64,000 bases of DNA from an uncultured Pseudoflavonifractor sp. (GTDB taxonomy: Bacteria > Bacillota > Clostridia > Oscillospirales > Oscillospiraceae): assembly GCA_947651395.1 (NCBI GenBank), contig CANSYW010000002.1:124001-188000 (forward strand), written 5' to 3'. The notes under the pieces were generated by a model that saw only the letters and a list, made by a program, of their open reading frames with translations, did not search any database and had not been told where the DNA came from. This document shows positions 1-8,534 of this stretch, piece by piece (the first letter of the stretch is position 1; every line of letters starts with the position of its first letter). Both the position numbers and the translations under genes were made by a program.

Positions 1-692
1 CCGCCCTTTTCCGGGAGATCGACGAGCGCTTCGGGGAGAACTTTACCCTGCTGTCCAGCCTGGGCCAGACTGAGGCCACCGCGGGGCTTACCACCTCCTT
101 TTTGGGTGACACGCTGGAGGTGCGCAGCGAGACCGTGGGCCACTTTATGGATCATGTGGAGGGGAAGATCGCCGATATTGAGACCGGTGCGGCCCTCCCT
201 CCGGGACGGTCGGGGGAGATTTGCGTGCGGGGCTATCTGGTGATGCAGGGCTACTACGGCCAGGGTGAGGAGACCGCCAGGGCCATCGATCCGGAGGGCT
301 GGCTCCACACCGGGGACATGGGCTGTATGGACGAGAAGGGAAATATCCGCATGACGGGTCGGCTCAAGGAGCTCATTATCCGGGGGGGCGAGAACATCAG
401 CCCCGCGGAGGTGGAGAATGTTGCCGCGGAGTGGCCGAACATCAGCATGTGCAAGGCGGTGGGCGTTCCGGACGGGCACTACGGGGAGGAGATCTGTCTG
501 TGTGTCATCCCCCGGGAGAGGGGAGACTGGGACGAGGAGGCCTTCCGGGAATGGCTCAGACCTCGGCTGGCCGCCTTTAAGCTTCCGAGATACATTTTAC
601 TGCTGGAGGAGTTCCCCCGGACGGTCACCGGAAAGATCCGGCCCGCCGAGCTCCGGGCTCTGGCCGTGGAGCGGCTGGGTCTGGATCGATAG
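1..692 (+). CDS. Acyl-CoA synthetase / AMP-binding ligase, C-terminal part (5' end outside window)
   Basis: The reading frame is already open at base 3 and ends at 692, so only about the last 229 residues are present. Motifs of the class I adenylate-forming superfamily appear in order: LGQTEATAG (A5-like), GWLHTGD (A7), GRLKELIIRGGENISPAE (A8 hinge) and TVTGKIRPAEL (A10, with the catalytic lysine). Family members activate a carboxylic acid with ATP and transfer it to CoA or another thiol. The GGENISPAEVE hinge is typical of fatty-acid-CoA ligases, but the acid cannot be read from the C-terminus alone. A 10-bp stem (701-710 with 723-732) follows the stop without a clear T-run. Confidence 0.88.
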   Translation, partial: ALFREIDERFGENFTLLSSLGQTEATAGLTTSFLGDTLEVRSETVGHFMDHVEGKIADIETGAALPPGRSGEICVRGYLVMQGYYGQGEETARAIDPEGWLHTGDMGCMDEKGNIRMTGRLKELIIRGGENISPAEVENVAAEWPNISMCKAVGVPDGHYGEEICLCVIPRERGDWDEEAFREWLRPRLAAFKLPRYILLLEEFPRTVTGKIRPAELRALAVERLGLDR

Positions 693-754
693 AGCAAAGG
701 AACGCCGTGGGCCAGGGGTGGTCCACGGCGTTCTGAGAGAAGGGAGGACAGCCT

Positions 755-2134
755 GTGGGACTGTTTGTCAGGGATCGGGATTTTTATAAAAAGATATTGA
801 CCATCGGAGGCCCTATTGCCGCCCAGCAGGTCATCACCGTGGGTGTGAACATGATGGACACGGTGATGCTGGGCCAGCTCAACGAGACCGCCATCTCCGC
901 CAGCGCCGCCGCTACGCAGGCCCATACCCTGTTCCACTTTATGGCTATGGGGATGGGCATGGGGGCCAGTGTGCTCATTGCCCGGTACTGGGGTGCGGGG
1001 GAGATGCCCAGCCTGCGCAAAAGCCTGAGCCTGATGTACCGCTGCTGTATCCTTATCGCGGCCCTCTTTACTCTGACGGTGGCCCTGGCCCCACACTGGG
1101 TCATGTCTCTTCTGACCCCGTCGGAGGCGGTGATCGCGGAGGGGATCCGGTATCTTCGCTGGGCCCTGCCCTGCTTCTTCTTGGCGGGCTTTTCCCTGAC
1201 CACCACGGTGGTTTTGCGGAACCTGGGGAAGATGCATGTGCCTATGTTGGTGTCTGTAGGAGCCTTCTTTATCAATATCTTTTTCAACTGGGTCTTCATC
1301 TTCGGGAAGCTGGGAGCCCCGGAGATGGGTGTGGCTGGGGCGGCCCTGGGCACCCTGATCAGCCGGAGCTTTGAATTTCTTGTCATTTGCGGGTATTTCT
1401 TTTTTTATGATAAGGTGGCTCACTTTCGGCTGCGGGATATCCTGGCCCCCTGTGGAGATCTGCTGCCGGAATTTCTGCGCATCTCCCTGCCGGTGATGAT
1501 CAGCGATACCCTTTTGGGCCTGGGCAGCAGCGTGAGCATGTCCATTGTGGGCCATATCAGCGACGCCTTTATGTCGGCCAACACCATCACCAATGTCACC
1601 CAGCAGATCACCACCGTCTTTACCGCTGGGCTGGGGCAGTCGGCGGTCATTATCACCGGCAACACTCTTGGACGGGGGGAACGGGAGAAGGCCCAGGCCC
1701 AGGGGGTCACCTTCACCCTTTTGGGCTTTCTGCTGGGGGCGGCGTGCGGTGGGATCATCCTGCTCATCAGCCCCGGGGTGGTGGGAAGCTACAAGATCAC
1801 CCCGGAGACCTATGCCATCGCCATGGAGCTTATGCGGGCGGTGGCGTGTATCGTGGTGTTTATGGCCCCCGCCTCCATCCTCACCAAGGGAGTCCTTCGG
1901 GGGGGCGGAGACACCCGCTTCCTCATGATCGCAGACGTGTTTTTCCTCTGGGCGGTGAGCGTGCCCCTGGGCTACTGCGCGGGGCATTTGTGGCACTGGA
2001 GTCCCTTCTGGATCCTCTTTGCCCTGCGGCTGGATCATGTGATCAAATCCATCTGGTGCGTGTTCCGGCTCAGAAGCGGCAAGTGGATCAAAAAAATCAA
2101 GGCCGCCCCCGGCGCCCAGAGTCGGGAGCTGTAA
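755..2134 (+). CDS. MATE family multidrug/Na+ efflux transporter
   Basis: A 459-residue polytopic membrane protein with about 12 hydrophobic segments and the two-bundle arrangement of MATE proteins, which export cationic drugs or metabolites using a Na+ or H+ gradient. The start is GTG at 755, preceded by AGAAGGGAGG about 6 bases upstream; no ATG competes in that frame. Length is normal for the family (about 440-460). The gene stands alone between the ligase gene and a convergent epimerase gene and ends at a strong hairpin terminator. Substrate is unknown. A second MATE gene lies at 52003-53379. Confidence 0.92.
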   Translation: MGLFVRDRDFYKKILTIGGPIAAQQVITVGVNMMDTVMLGQLNETAISASAAATQAHTLFHFMAMGMGMGASVLIARYWGAGEMPSLRKSLSLMYRCCILIAALFTLTVALAPHWVMSLLTPSEAVIAEGIRYLRWALPCFFLAGFSLTTTVVLRNLGKMHVPMLVSVGAFFINIFFNWVFIFGKLGAPEMGVAGAALGTLISRSFEFLVICGYFFFYDKVAHFRLRDILAPCGDLLPEFLRISLPVMISDTLLGLGSSVSMSIVGHISDAFMSANTITNVTQQITTVFTAGLGQSAVIITGNTLGRGEREKAQAQGVTFTLLGFLLGAACGGIILLISPGVVGSYKITPETYAIAMELMRAVACIVVFMAPASILTKGVLRGGGDTRFLMIADVFFLWAVSVPLGYCAGHLWHWSPFWILFALRLDHVIKSIWCVFRLRSGKWIKKIKAAPGAQSREL

Positions 2135-2148
2135 GAGAAATAGAGGGG

Positions 2149-2182
2149 TCACACCGCGACTTATTTGCGGTGTGACCTTTTT
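2149..2182. terminator. Bidirectional rho-independent terminator
   Basis: A perfect 10-bp stem GTCACACCGC/GCGGTGTGAC (2149-2158 with 2167-2176) is followed by a T-run. It sits between the convergent MATE and epimerase genes. Confidence 0.85.
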
Positions 2183-2193
2183 ATCCTTGGGTT

Positions 2194-3075
2194 TCAGATG
2201 ACCCTGACGGTGTAGGTCAGCGTTTTGATCTCGCCCGGGGCCAGGGTGATACAGTGGGGCTTGTCCGTAAATTCACCGCTTTCGTTCTCATAGGCGGCGC
2301 AGCCGTGCCAGGGCTCCAGACAGATGTATGGGGCCTGCTTGTGGGGCATGGTCCAGAAGGCGATCATGGGGAAATCCGGGAAGTCCATATGGACGCCTTT
2401 GCCCGTCTCCCCGTGAAGCAAAGAGACGCCGGTGGAACGCAGGGCCTCAAAAATAAGCGTGTCCAGCCGGTCGAAGTGGCTGTAGTCCAGGGGGAGGGTG
2501 TCAGAGCCGGTCAAGATGGGCTCCCCTTGCCCGGGCAGAAGGAGTCCCTGAGGGGAGAGGGGCAGGGTGGCGGCCCTCTCGGAGTGGTCAAAAACCAGCC
2601 GGTAGTCCTCGAACCGCTCTCCCGGGCGGAGAGGGCAGCGGAAGGCGGTGTGGGCGCCGATGCAGAAGGGGAGGGGGGCGTCTCCGGGATTTTCTACCCG
2701 GAATTGAGTGGAGAAGCCCTCGTCGATGAGCCGGTGACACACCTCCAGGCGGAAGGGGTAGGGATAGAGCTTCAGCGTCTCCGGATCCTCCCGCAGCTCC
2801 AGCGCCACAAAGTCCTCGCCCTGCTCGACAGGGGTGAATTTCTTCCGGCGGGCAAAGCCGTGGCGGGGCATCTCATAGGTTTTTGCGTTAAAGCGGGTCT
2901 TTCCGTTTTTCAGATTGCCCACAAAGGGGAAGAGAATGGGGTTGTGCCCCGACCAATAGGCGCTGTCCCCGCCCCAGATGTACTCGCTTCCCGCCCCGTC
3001 CCGATAAGAGACCAGCTCTCCGCCCTGGGTTTCCACCAGGGCGCTGTATGTGCCGTGGGACAATTGGATCTCCAT
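2194..3075 (-). CDS. Aldose 1-epimerase family protein (LacX-like)
   Basis: A 293-residue cytosolic protein of the galactose-mutarotase fold, which interconverts alpha and beta anomers of aldoses or sugar phosphates. Visible family features are PRHGFAR near residue 75 (histidine region), IGAHTAFRCPL in the middle (the GxHxxF element) and LEPWHG near the C-terminus. Length and motif spacing fit the LacX/YeaD side of the family rather than classical GalM. ATG start at 3075, with AGGAGTG-like sequence upstream. The gene is monocistronic and convergent with the MATE gene. Substrate is not predictable from sequence. Confidence 0.85.
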   Translation of the reverse strand: MEIQLSHGTYSALVETQGGELVSYRDGAGSEYIWGGDSAYWSGHNPILFPFVGNLKNGKTRFNAKTYEMPRHGFARRKKFTPVEQGEDFVALELREDPETLKLYPYPFRLEVCHRLIDEGFSTQFRVENPGDAPLPFCIGAHTAFRCPLRPGERFEDYRLVFDHSERAATLPLSPQGLLLPGQGEPILTGSDTLPLDYSHFDRLDTLIFEALRSTGVSLLHGETGKGVHMDFPDFPMIAFWTMPHKQAPYICLEPWHGCAAYENESGEFTDKPHCITLAPGEIKTLTYTVRVI

Positions 3076-3176
3076 CTGCTCACTCCTTTCTCAACTATCG
3101 TCATTATACAGGAAAAAAGAAAAAAAGGAAAGACGCGCTCGCCCTGTCTCCCCGGAGCTGCCGCCCCCGGCGTTGC

Positions 3177-3205
3177 TTGACAAAAGGGGTGGGGACAGGT
3201 AAAAT
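3177..3205 (+). promoter_or_regulatory. Promoter for the transglutaminase/LRR gene
   Basis: TTGACA (3177-3182), a 17-bp spacer, then TAAAAT (3200-3205). This is near-consensus sigma-A spacing about 100 bases before the ATG at 3308. Confidence 0.75.
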
Positions 3206-3307
3206 GAACCTAAAACAGGAAGATTCGACTTGCGGACTTTTGCGAAAGAAGGAAAAATGGTGAGGCAGACCGCCCTCCGAAACAAACAGAATGAGGAGGA
3301 TCCAACC

Positions 3308-4910
3308 ATGAGAAAAAAGCTGCTGACCCTGTTCCTGGCCGTGACGATGGCCCTGTCCCTGGTTCCCGCTCCTGCGCGTGCTGCCGTGCTTGATCCTGAG
3401 CGGCACCGGCAGCGTCTGAAACCCATACTTGACGTGCTGCCCACCGACCTTCGGCGGCCGGCTTGCCCCACCACTGTGCTGCAGGTCATCTGGAATCAGG
3501 ATGTTGCGGCAAAATGGGATGACAGCCTGGTTCAGGAGATCGCGGATCTCGCCAACAGCCTCACCGCCGGCAAGAGTACCGACAGGGAAAAGATGAAGGG
3601 CCATCTTCGACTGGGTAAGCCAAAACGTGACGTACGATGGCAACCTTCCTGATGAAAGGGACGCGTTCGACGCCTATACCTTAAGACGTTCTACCTGTGG
3701 GGGCTATACCCGCCTGTGCAGGCTCATGGGTGTCATCGTGGGGCTCCAGGTGGCTGAAATTGCCGGTATTTCCAATGAGGAGAATCCTTTTTTACACGAC
3801 TGGAACGCCGTCCTGCTGGACGGGGAGTGGTTGTTCTTTGACGCCACCTGGGCTATGTGGGACATAGGTCAATACTATCACGCGTGGACGAGTGCTATCA
3901 TCTACGATGACATATACCAGTGGGACTTCCGCGCAACGGAAGTTGGAACTCCCAACATGATAAGCTTTACCCCTCGCTGGGGGTTTATGGATCAGTGTCC
4001 CGCCAACGTAGTCATCCCTGACACCGTGACCCAGGTGTCGTCTTTCTACGGCTGCCCCAATCTGGAGACCTTGACTCTCTCCGATTCCGTGACCAGGATC
4101 ACGGCCTGCGGCAACAATCCCAAATTGAAGAGCGTGACCTTCGGCAAGGGCATCGTCAATATCGGCGCCAACGCGTTTAGCGATTGTACCAGTTTGAAGA
4201 GCATCCACATTCCCAACAGCGTGACTACCATCGAGGGGAGGGCGTTCTCCAACACGGGACTCACCAGCGTAACGATCCCCAGCAGCGTCACCAGCATTAG
4301 GAAGTATGCGTTCCAAGACTGCGCCAGTCTGACGGATGTGTACTACGGCGGCACGGAGGAACAGTGGAAGGCCATTTCCATCCAGCAGTATAATACCAAT
4401 CTGACCTCCGCCACCATCCACTACAACAGCACCATGCCCCAGCAGCCTGCCAAGCCGACGCAGGCCGTGGCCTACGCCTCCACCCAGAACGTTCTGGTGG
4501 ACGGAAAGAGCGTGGAGTTCTACGCCTACGCTTTGAAGGATGCCAACGGCAACGACACCAACTATGTGAAGCTTCGGGACGTGGCCCAGATCCTCAATGG
4601 CTCCGCCGCCCAGTTTGAGGTGGGTTGGGACGGCTCCATCTCCATCACCACCCGGAGCGCCTATACCTCCAACGGAAGCGAGCTCATCCAGAACTTTGCC
4701 GGCAACCAGCCCTACACCGTCAACACCTCCCCGGTGAAGGTGAACGGGGCGGCGGTGGCCCTGGATGCCATCACCCTCACCGACGCCACCGGCGGCTACA
4801 CCTACTTCAAGCTCCGGGATCTGGGTTCCGCCCTGGGCTTCAACGTGGGCTATGCCAACGGGGTGGGCATCTTTATCCAGACCGACGCGCCTTATACCGA
4901 CGCGGACTAA
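3308..4910 (+). pseudogene. Secreted transglutaminase-like / BspA-type leucine-rich-repeat protein, frameshifted
   Basis: ATG at 3308 follows GAGGAGG and opens a signal peptide ending near PARA. The frame runs out at 3652, while the continuation is in the next frame up to 4910. Removing one G from the GGG at about 3599-3601 joins them as ...KMKAIFDWVSQNVTYDGN. Downstream lie a transglutaminase-like core (STCGGYTRLC with the nucleophile Cys, HDWNAV with His, FDATW with Asp), BspA-type leucine-rich repeats (about 4060-4420), and a C-terminal copper-amine-oxidase-like 'stalk' repeat (VDGKSVEFYAYAL, NYVKLRDVA). It was probably an exported surface protein. The sequence cannot tell a true inactivating mutation, phase variation or a read error apart. 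Confidence 0.8.
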
Positions 4911-4922
4911 ACCCGAATGAAA

Positions 4923-4965
4923 AGGCCCCCCTGGGTAGGATGAACCTACCAGGGGGGCCTTTTTA
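4923..4965 (+). terminator. Rho-independent terminator
   Basis: A long G/C stem (4923-4939 with 4945-4960, one bulged G) is followed by TTTTT, just after the transglutaminase/LRR gene. Confidence 0.85.
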
Positions 4966-5035
4966 TCGTGTGGAGAACGGGTTGCGGAATGTTTCCCTTT
5001 AAAGCGGGGAAAGACATATCCATCAAAAAGTACAA

Positions 5036-5069
5036 GCCCCCCCGAATATCGGCCGATATTCGGGGGGGC
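5036..5069 (-). terminator. Terminator of tRNA-Thr
   Basis: A perfect 32-base palindrome (5037-5068; arms CCCCCCCGAATATCGG and its complement) lies directly 3' of the tRNA on the minus strand. A T-rich tract follows on that strand. Confidence 0.75.
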
Positions 5070-5070
5070 C

Positions 5071-5146
5071 TGGAGCTGCTGGCCGGACTTGAACCGGCGA
5101 CCTGCTGATTACGAATCAGCTGCTCTACCAACTGAGCCACAGCAGC
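5071..5146 (-). tRNA. tRNA-Thr (anticodon CGT)
   Basis: The minus strand folds into a 76-nt cloverleaf. The acceptor stem is GCTGCTG/CAGCAGC with discriminator T and an encoded CCA end. The D arm contains GGCTCAGTTGGTAGAGC, and the anticodon stem GCTGA/TCAGC closes the loop TTCGTAA (anticodon CGT, reading ACG). The T arm is GCCGG TTCAAGT CCGGC. The 5' half of this gene is duplicated just upstream (5240-5280). Confidence 0.95.
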
Positions 5147-5280
5147 ATATGAAGTTGTTTCTCCCAAGGGGAGATGCTCTACAGCCGCTTCGCGGCACTA
5201 ACTCGCCCTAAGGCCGCCTTGCGGCCAAGCGCGAGTAAGCAACTGAGCCACAGCAGCATATGAAGTTGTTTTCTCCCAAA
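5121..5280. repeat. Tandem duplication of the tRNA-Thr 5' half and flank
   Basis: The segment 5121-5174 (26 nt of tRNA plus upstream flank) is repeated almost exactly as 5175-5182 plus 5240-5280. The second copy is split between TGCTCTAC and CAACTGAGCC by a 57-nt palindromic insert at 5183-5239. The second copy cannot be a functional tRNA because its anticodon and T arms are absent. Confidence 0.85.
5183..5239. mobile_element. 57-nt palindromic miniature element (REP/MITE-like)
   Basis: The insert contains two compact hairpins, GCCGC-TTC-GCGGC (5184-5196) and GGCCGC-CTT-GCGGCC (5212-5226). The second is enclosed by an outer ACTCGC/GCGAGT pairing (5201-5206 with 5231-5236). It interrupts an otherwise continuous duplicate, which makes it a recognisable inserted unit. 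No coding capacity. Copy number elsewhere is unknown from this window. Confidence 0.6.
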
Positions 5281-5362
5281 GAGGGACAAATTGGGATGGA
5301 ACTCTGCAAATCAAAAGTTTATCATATTTTGAGGGCCTCGTCAATCCCGAAAAGGGCTCTTT

Positions 5363-5976
5363 TTATTCCCGGTGGCGGGGAAAGGCCAGCGCCAGGGCGG
5401 GCAGGACCGCTCCTACGGTGAGAGTAAGAGGGAGTACGGCGGGGAAGAGTAAGATCTGAACGGCCAGAATACCCGTGGCCAAGAGGACAGCCAGAACGCT
5501 CCCGGGCAGAGTGGCGAGGAAGTCCAGCCAGGCCCGCCGCAGGGCGGCCACAGGCGGCTCCGGCCAGGTGAGGGCGGGGAAGAGTGAAGGCCTACGCTCC
5601 ACAGGAGAATGAGTCCGGCCATCCCCAGCCCCGCCAACGCCATGAGAGCGCCGCCCAAGGCAAAATAATACCAGACTGCGGTAAAAAGCAAAGTGCTCAG
5701 GCTCCAGAACAAAAGGCCCCAGGCCATTTTGGACAGAAACCGACTGCGGAAGGTAGAGCAATAGGCGCGCAGCAACTTGACCGGCGCGTCCTTTGCCAGC
5801 TGCTCCATCACATATCCCATGGCCGACAGGGCGGGCCCAAGGGTGAAAATGGGCAGACAGGTGAGCAGGAAAACAAAATTCAGTCCCACCCAATCGGGAA
5901 AGTTCTGCGCCAGGACAGTGAGATACCAGCGAAAGCCCTGACGGCTTCCGGGGGCCTTCTCATGCTTGTTTGCCAT
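5363..5976 (-). pseudogene. DUF624 (YesL-like) membrane protein, frameshifted
   Basis: The start ATG at 5976 follows AAGGAGG and gives MANKHEK... The first frame carries the DUF624 signature region (NFVFLLTCLPIFTLGPALSA) and three hydrophobic segments, then turns into low-complexity sequence near 5585. The -1 frame continues the protein as LFPALTWPEPP... with two more hydrophobic segments to the stop at 5363. The two halves join if one base is missing between about 5576 and 5592. Intact homologues are about 200 residues and commonly sit beside carbohydrate ABC transporters, as here. Function of the family is unproven. This is a true mutation or a sequencing error. Confidence 0.75.
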
Positions 5977-6029
5977 GTCGCCCGCCTCCTTGAGATCCCG
6001 GAGCTGAAAGCCCTGGAAAGAATAAAACC

Positions 6030-6058
6030 ATTGTAACGTTTCCAGCTCCAAAAGGCAA
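6030..6058 (-). promoter_or_regulatory. Promoter of the DUF624 gene
   Basis: On the minus strand TTGCCT (6058-6053), a 17-bp spacer and TACAAT (6035-6030). A LacI-type operator overlaps the spacer and -10. Confidence 0.7.
6032..6045. promoter_or_regulatory. LacI-family operator O1 (TGTAACGTTTCCAG)
   Basis: An AACGTT-centred near-palindrome covering the -10 of the leftward promoter. It resembles the perfect site at 6198-6209, so the LacI-family protein encoded at 9410 is the likely ligand. A CcpA cre-type reading is an alternative because the families share this core. Confidence 0.65.
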
Positions 6059-6152
6059 GGGGACAGCGGGAGAATCTTTCGTGATATTTGACAATTTTGC
6101 GGGCTGGTTTTTCATAAAGCCTACAAATTTGTGTGATATGGCCCAAAAATCC

Positions 6153-6181
6153 TTGCCTTCCTTGGCCGAATGTTGTATAGT
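6153..6181 (+). promoter_or_regulatory. Promoter of the sugar-binding protein operon
   Basis: TTGCCT (6153-6158), 17-bp spacer, TATAGT (6176-6181). The operator lies immediately downstream. Confidence 0.7.
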
Positions 6182-6195
6182 ATGAATCAGAAAAG

Positions 6196-6211
6196 CTGGA
6201 AACGTTTCCGG
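6196..6211. promoter_or_regulatory. LacI-family operator O2 (GGAAACGTTTCC core)
   Basis: A perfect 12-bp palindrome GGAAACGTTTCC at 6198-6209, about 17 bases past the -10, where bound repressor would block transcription of the ABC operon. Its relation to O1 suggests coordinate control of both divergent transcripts. Confidence 0.75.
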
Positions 6212-6260
6212 AAAATTCGACCGAAAGCACATCACATACATTTTGAAGGAGGAACACACA

Positions 6261-7559
6261 ATGAAAAAGAGTTGGCTCGCACTGGCGCTCACCGGCGCCA
6301 TGACCCTCGGCCTTCTGGCCGGCTGCGGCGGCGGAGATAAGCCCGCCGTCGGAAGCGGCGACGGCAAGGGCAGCGTCTACTATCTGAACTTCAAGCCCGA
6401 GCAGGACAAGGACTGGCAGGCCCTGGCCCAGACCTACACCGAGAAGACCGGTGTGCCCGTCACCGTGGTCACTGCCGCCTCCGGCCAGTACGAGACCACC
6501 CTGATGGCCGAGATCGGCAAGAGCGAGGCCCCCACCATGTTCCAGGTCAACGGCCCCGTGGGTCTGAACAACTGGAAGGATTACTGCTACGACCTCACCG
6601 GCTCCAAGGTGCTGGGCGAGCTCACCAGCGAGGACTTCACCCTGAAAAACGGCGACGAGGTGGCCGGCATTGGTTACGTCATCGAGACCTATGGCCTCAT
6701 TACCAACACCAAGCTGCTGGAGCAGGCGGGCTACAAGACCTCCGACATCCAGAGTTTTGCCGATCTGAAGAAGGTGGCCGAGGACATCACCGCCCGGAAG
6801 GATGAGCTGGGCTTTGCCGCCTTTACCTCCGCCGGTATGGACGGCTCCTCCGACTGGCGCTTTAAGACCCACCTGGCCAACCTGCCCATCTATTTTGAGT
6901 ACCAGGCCGACGGCATCGGCTCCACCGAGGCCATCAAGGGTTCCTTCCTGGATAACTACCGCCAGATGTGGGATCTCTATATCAACAACGCCACCTGCGA
7001 TCCCAAGGATCTGTCCGCCAAGACCGGCGATGACGCCGTGGCCGAGTTCGTGAACGGCGAGGCTGTCTTCTACCAGAACGGCACCTGGGCCTACGGCGAC
7101 GTGAAGAGCCTGGGCGACGACAGCCTGGCCATGATCCCCCTGTACGTGGGCGCCGGCGACGAGGCCAAGCAGGGCCTGTGCACCGGCACCGAGAACTACT
7201 GGTGCGTCAACAAGAACGCCAAGGCCGAGGACATTCAGGCCACCCTGGACTTCATGTACTGGTGCGTCACCTCCGACGAGGGCACCACCTCCATGGCCAG
7301 CGATATGGGCTTTGTCATCCCCTTCAAGGCCGCCAAGGAGTCGGAGAACCTCTTTGTCAAGCAGGACGCCGAGCTCACCGCCGCCGGCAAGACTCCCGTG
7401 TCCTGGAACTTCACCACCATGCCCTCCGAGGAGTGGAAGAATGTTCTGGGCTCCGCCCTGACGGCTTACGCCGCCGACCAGACCGATGCCAACTGGGCCG
7501 CCGTGGTCTCCGCCTTCGTGGACAACTGGGCCGCCGAGTACAAGCTGGCCAACGGCTGA
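6261..7559 (+). CDS. Sugar ABC transporter substrate-binding lipoprotein
   Basis: ATG at 6261 is 8 bases after AAGGAGG. The N-terminus is a lipoprotein signal with lipobox LLAGC near residue 20, followed by a glycine-rich linker. The 432-residue mature protein has the layout of family 1 extracellular solute-binding proteins, which capture sugars or oligosaccharides outside the membrane. It heads an operon with two MalFG-type permeases, a LacI regulator and 4-alpha-glucanotransferase, so a maltodextrin-like ligand is inferred. No ATPase gene is nearby; such importers often share a MsmX-type ATPase encoded elsewhere. Confidence 0.9.
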   Translation: MKKSWLALALTGAMTLGLLAGCGGGDKPAVGSGDGKGSVYYLNFKPEQDKDWQALAQTYTEKTGVPVTVVTAASGQYETTLMAEIGKSEAPTMFQVNGPVGLNNWKDYCYDLTGSKVLGELTSEDFTLKNGDEVAGIGYVIETYGLITNTKLLEQAGYKTSDIQSFADLKKVAEDITARKDELGFAAFTSAGMDGSSDWRFKTHLANLPIYFEYQADGIGSTEAIKGSFLDNYRQMWDLYINNATCDPKDLSAKTGDDAVAEFVNGEAVFYQNGTWAYGDVKSLGDDSLAMIPLYVGAGDEAKQGLCTGTENYWCVNKNAKAEDIQATLDFMYWCVTSDEGTTSMASDMGFVIPFKAAKESENLFVKQDAELTAAGKTPVSWNFTTMPSEEWKNVLGSALTAYAADQTDANWAAVVSAFVDNWAAEYKLANG

Positions 7560-7591
7560 GCCCCTCGGGCACAAATCAAATAAAAAAGGAA

Positions 7592-7620
7592 AAGGGGCGG
7601 GCGTCTGCCCGCTCCTTTTT
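7592..7620 (+). terminator. Intercistronic hairpin with T-run
   Basis: A stem (GGGGCGGGC with GCCCGCTCC, one mismatch) is followed by TTTTT between the binding-protein and permease genes. It would let most transcripts stop after the binding protein, giving excess receptor over permease. Confidence 0.6.
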
Positions 7621-7682
7621 GAAAAGAGAGCCCTTCCCCCAGGGCGGGGGAGGAATTTGAGATATGGAGGTGGCTTACCGCT

Positions 7683-8534
7683 ATGGAACGAGCGCTGAAA
7701 CGCTGGTCTCCCTTGTTTATCCTGCCCACATTCCTGGCTTTTGCCATCGGCTTCATCTACCCCTTTGTTGAGGGCGCGTACCTGTCCCTGTGCCAGTTCA
7801 CCACCGTGCGGGACGCCAAGTTCATAGGCTTCGGCAACTATATCCGGGCTTTCGGCGACAGCCAGTTTCTGGATTCCTTTTGGTTTACCGTGGCCTTTAC
7901 GGTGGTGTCGGTGGCGCTTATCAATGTCATCGCCTTCCTCTTTGCCCTGATGCTCACCAAGAACCTGAAGGGGACCAACATCTTCCGCACCGTGTTCTTT
8001 ATGCCCAACCTCATCGGCGGCATCGTGCTGGGCTATATCTGGCAGATCCTCATCAACTGTGTGCTGTCCCTTGTGGGTAAGCCCCTGCTGGCGCTGAACG
8101 CCACGGCGGGCTACTGGGGCCTCATCATCCTCATGTGCTGGCAGCAGATCGGCTATATGATGATCATCTATATCGCCGGGCTCCAGGCGGTGCCCGACGA
8201 CCTGACCGAGGCGGCCCAGATCGACGGGGCTACCCCCCTTCAGACCCTGCTGCGGGTGAAGCTGCCCATGGTGATGCCCTCCATCACCATCTGCACCTTC
8301 CTCACCCTCACCAACGGCTTCAAGCTCTTCGACCAGAACCTGGCCCTCACCGCCGGCGAGCCCAACCACGCCACCGAGATGCTGGCCTACAATATCTATA
8401 ATACCTTCTACGCCCGCTCCGGCCCCCAGTGGAAGGGCATGGGCCAGGCCAAAGCAGTTCTGTTCTGTATTCTGGTAGTGGCCATCTCCATGCTCCAGCT
8501 CAAGGCCACCCGTTCCCGGGAGGTGCAGCAGTAA
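7683..8534 (+). CDS. Sugar ABC transporter permease (MalF type)
   Basis: A 283-residue inner-membrane protein with about six transmembrane segments. It has the cytoplasmic EAA loop (EAAQIDGATPLQTLLRVKLP, about residues 180-200) that docks the ATPase. The start ATG at 7683 follows GGAGGTGG. The stop overlaps the next start (TAATG at 8532-8536), indicating translational coupling with the partner permease. Similar to the MalF/UgpA half of carbohydrate importers. Substrate is inferred from MalQ in the same operon. Confidence 0.92.
   Translation: MERALKRWSPLFILPTFLAFAIGFIYPFVEGAYLSLCQFTTVRDAKFIGFGNYIRAFGDSQFLDSFWFTVAFTVVSVALINVIAFLFALMLTKNLKGTNIFRTVFFMPNLIGGIVLGYIWQILINCVLSLVGKPLLALNATAGYWGLIILMCWQQIGYMMIIYIAGLQAVPDDLTEAAQIDGATPLQTLLRVKLPMVMPSITICTFLTLTNGFKLFDQNLALTAGEPNHATEMLAYNIYNTFYARSGPQWKGMGQAKAVLFCILVVAISMLQLKATRSREVQQ

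Noticed and set aside
701..732. Hairpin AACGCCGTGG/CCACGGCGTT as a terminator of the ligase gene
   Set aside because: Stem is perfect but no T-run follows, so termination is unsupported; it may just be a structured intergenic repeat.
5240..5280. A second tRNA gene
   Set aside because: Only the 5' half of tRNA-Thr is duplicated; anticodon and T arms are missing.
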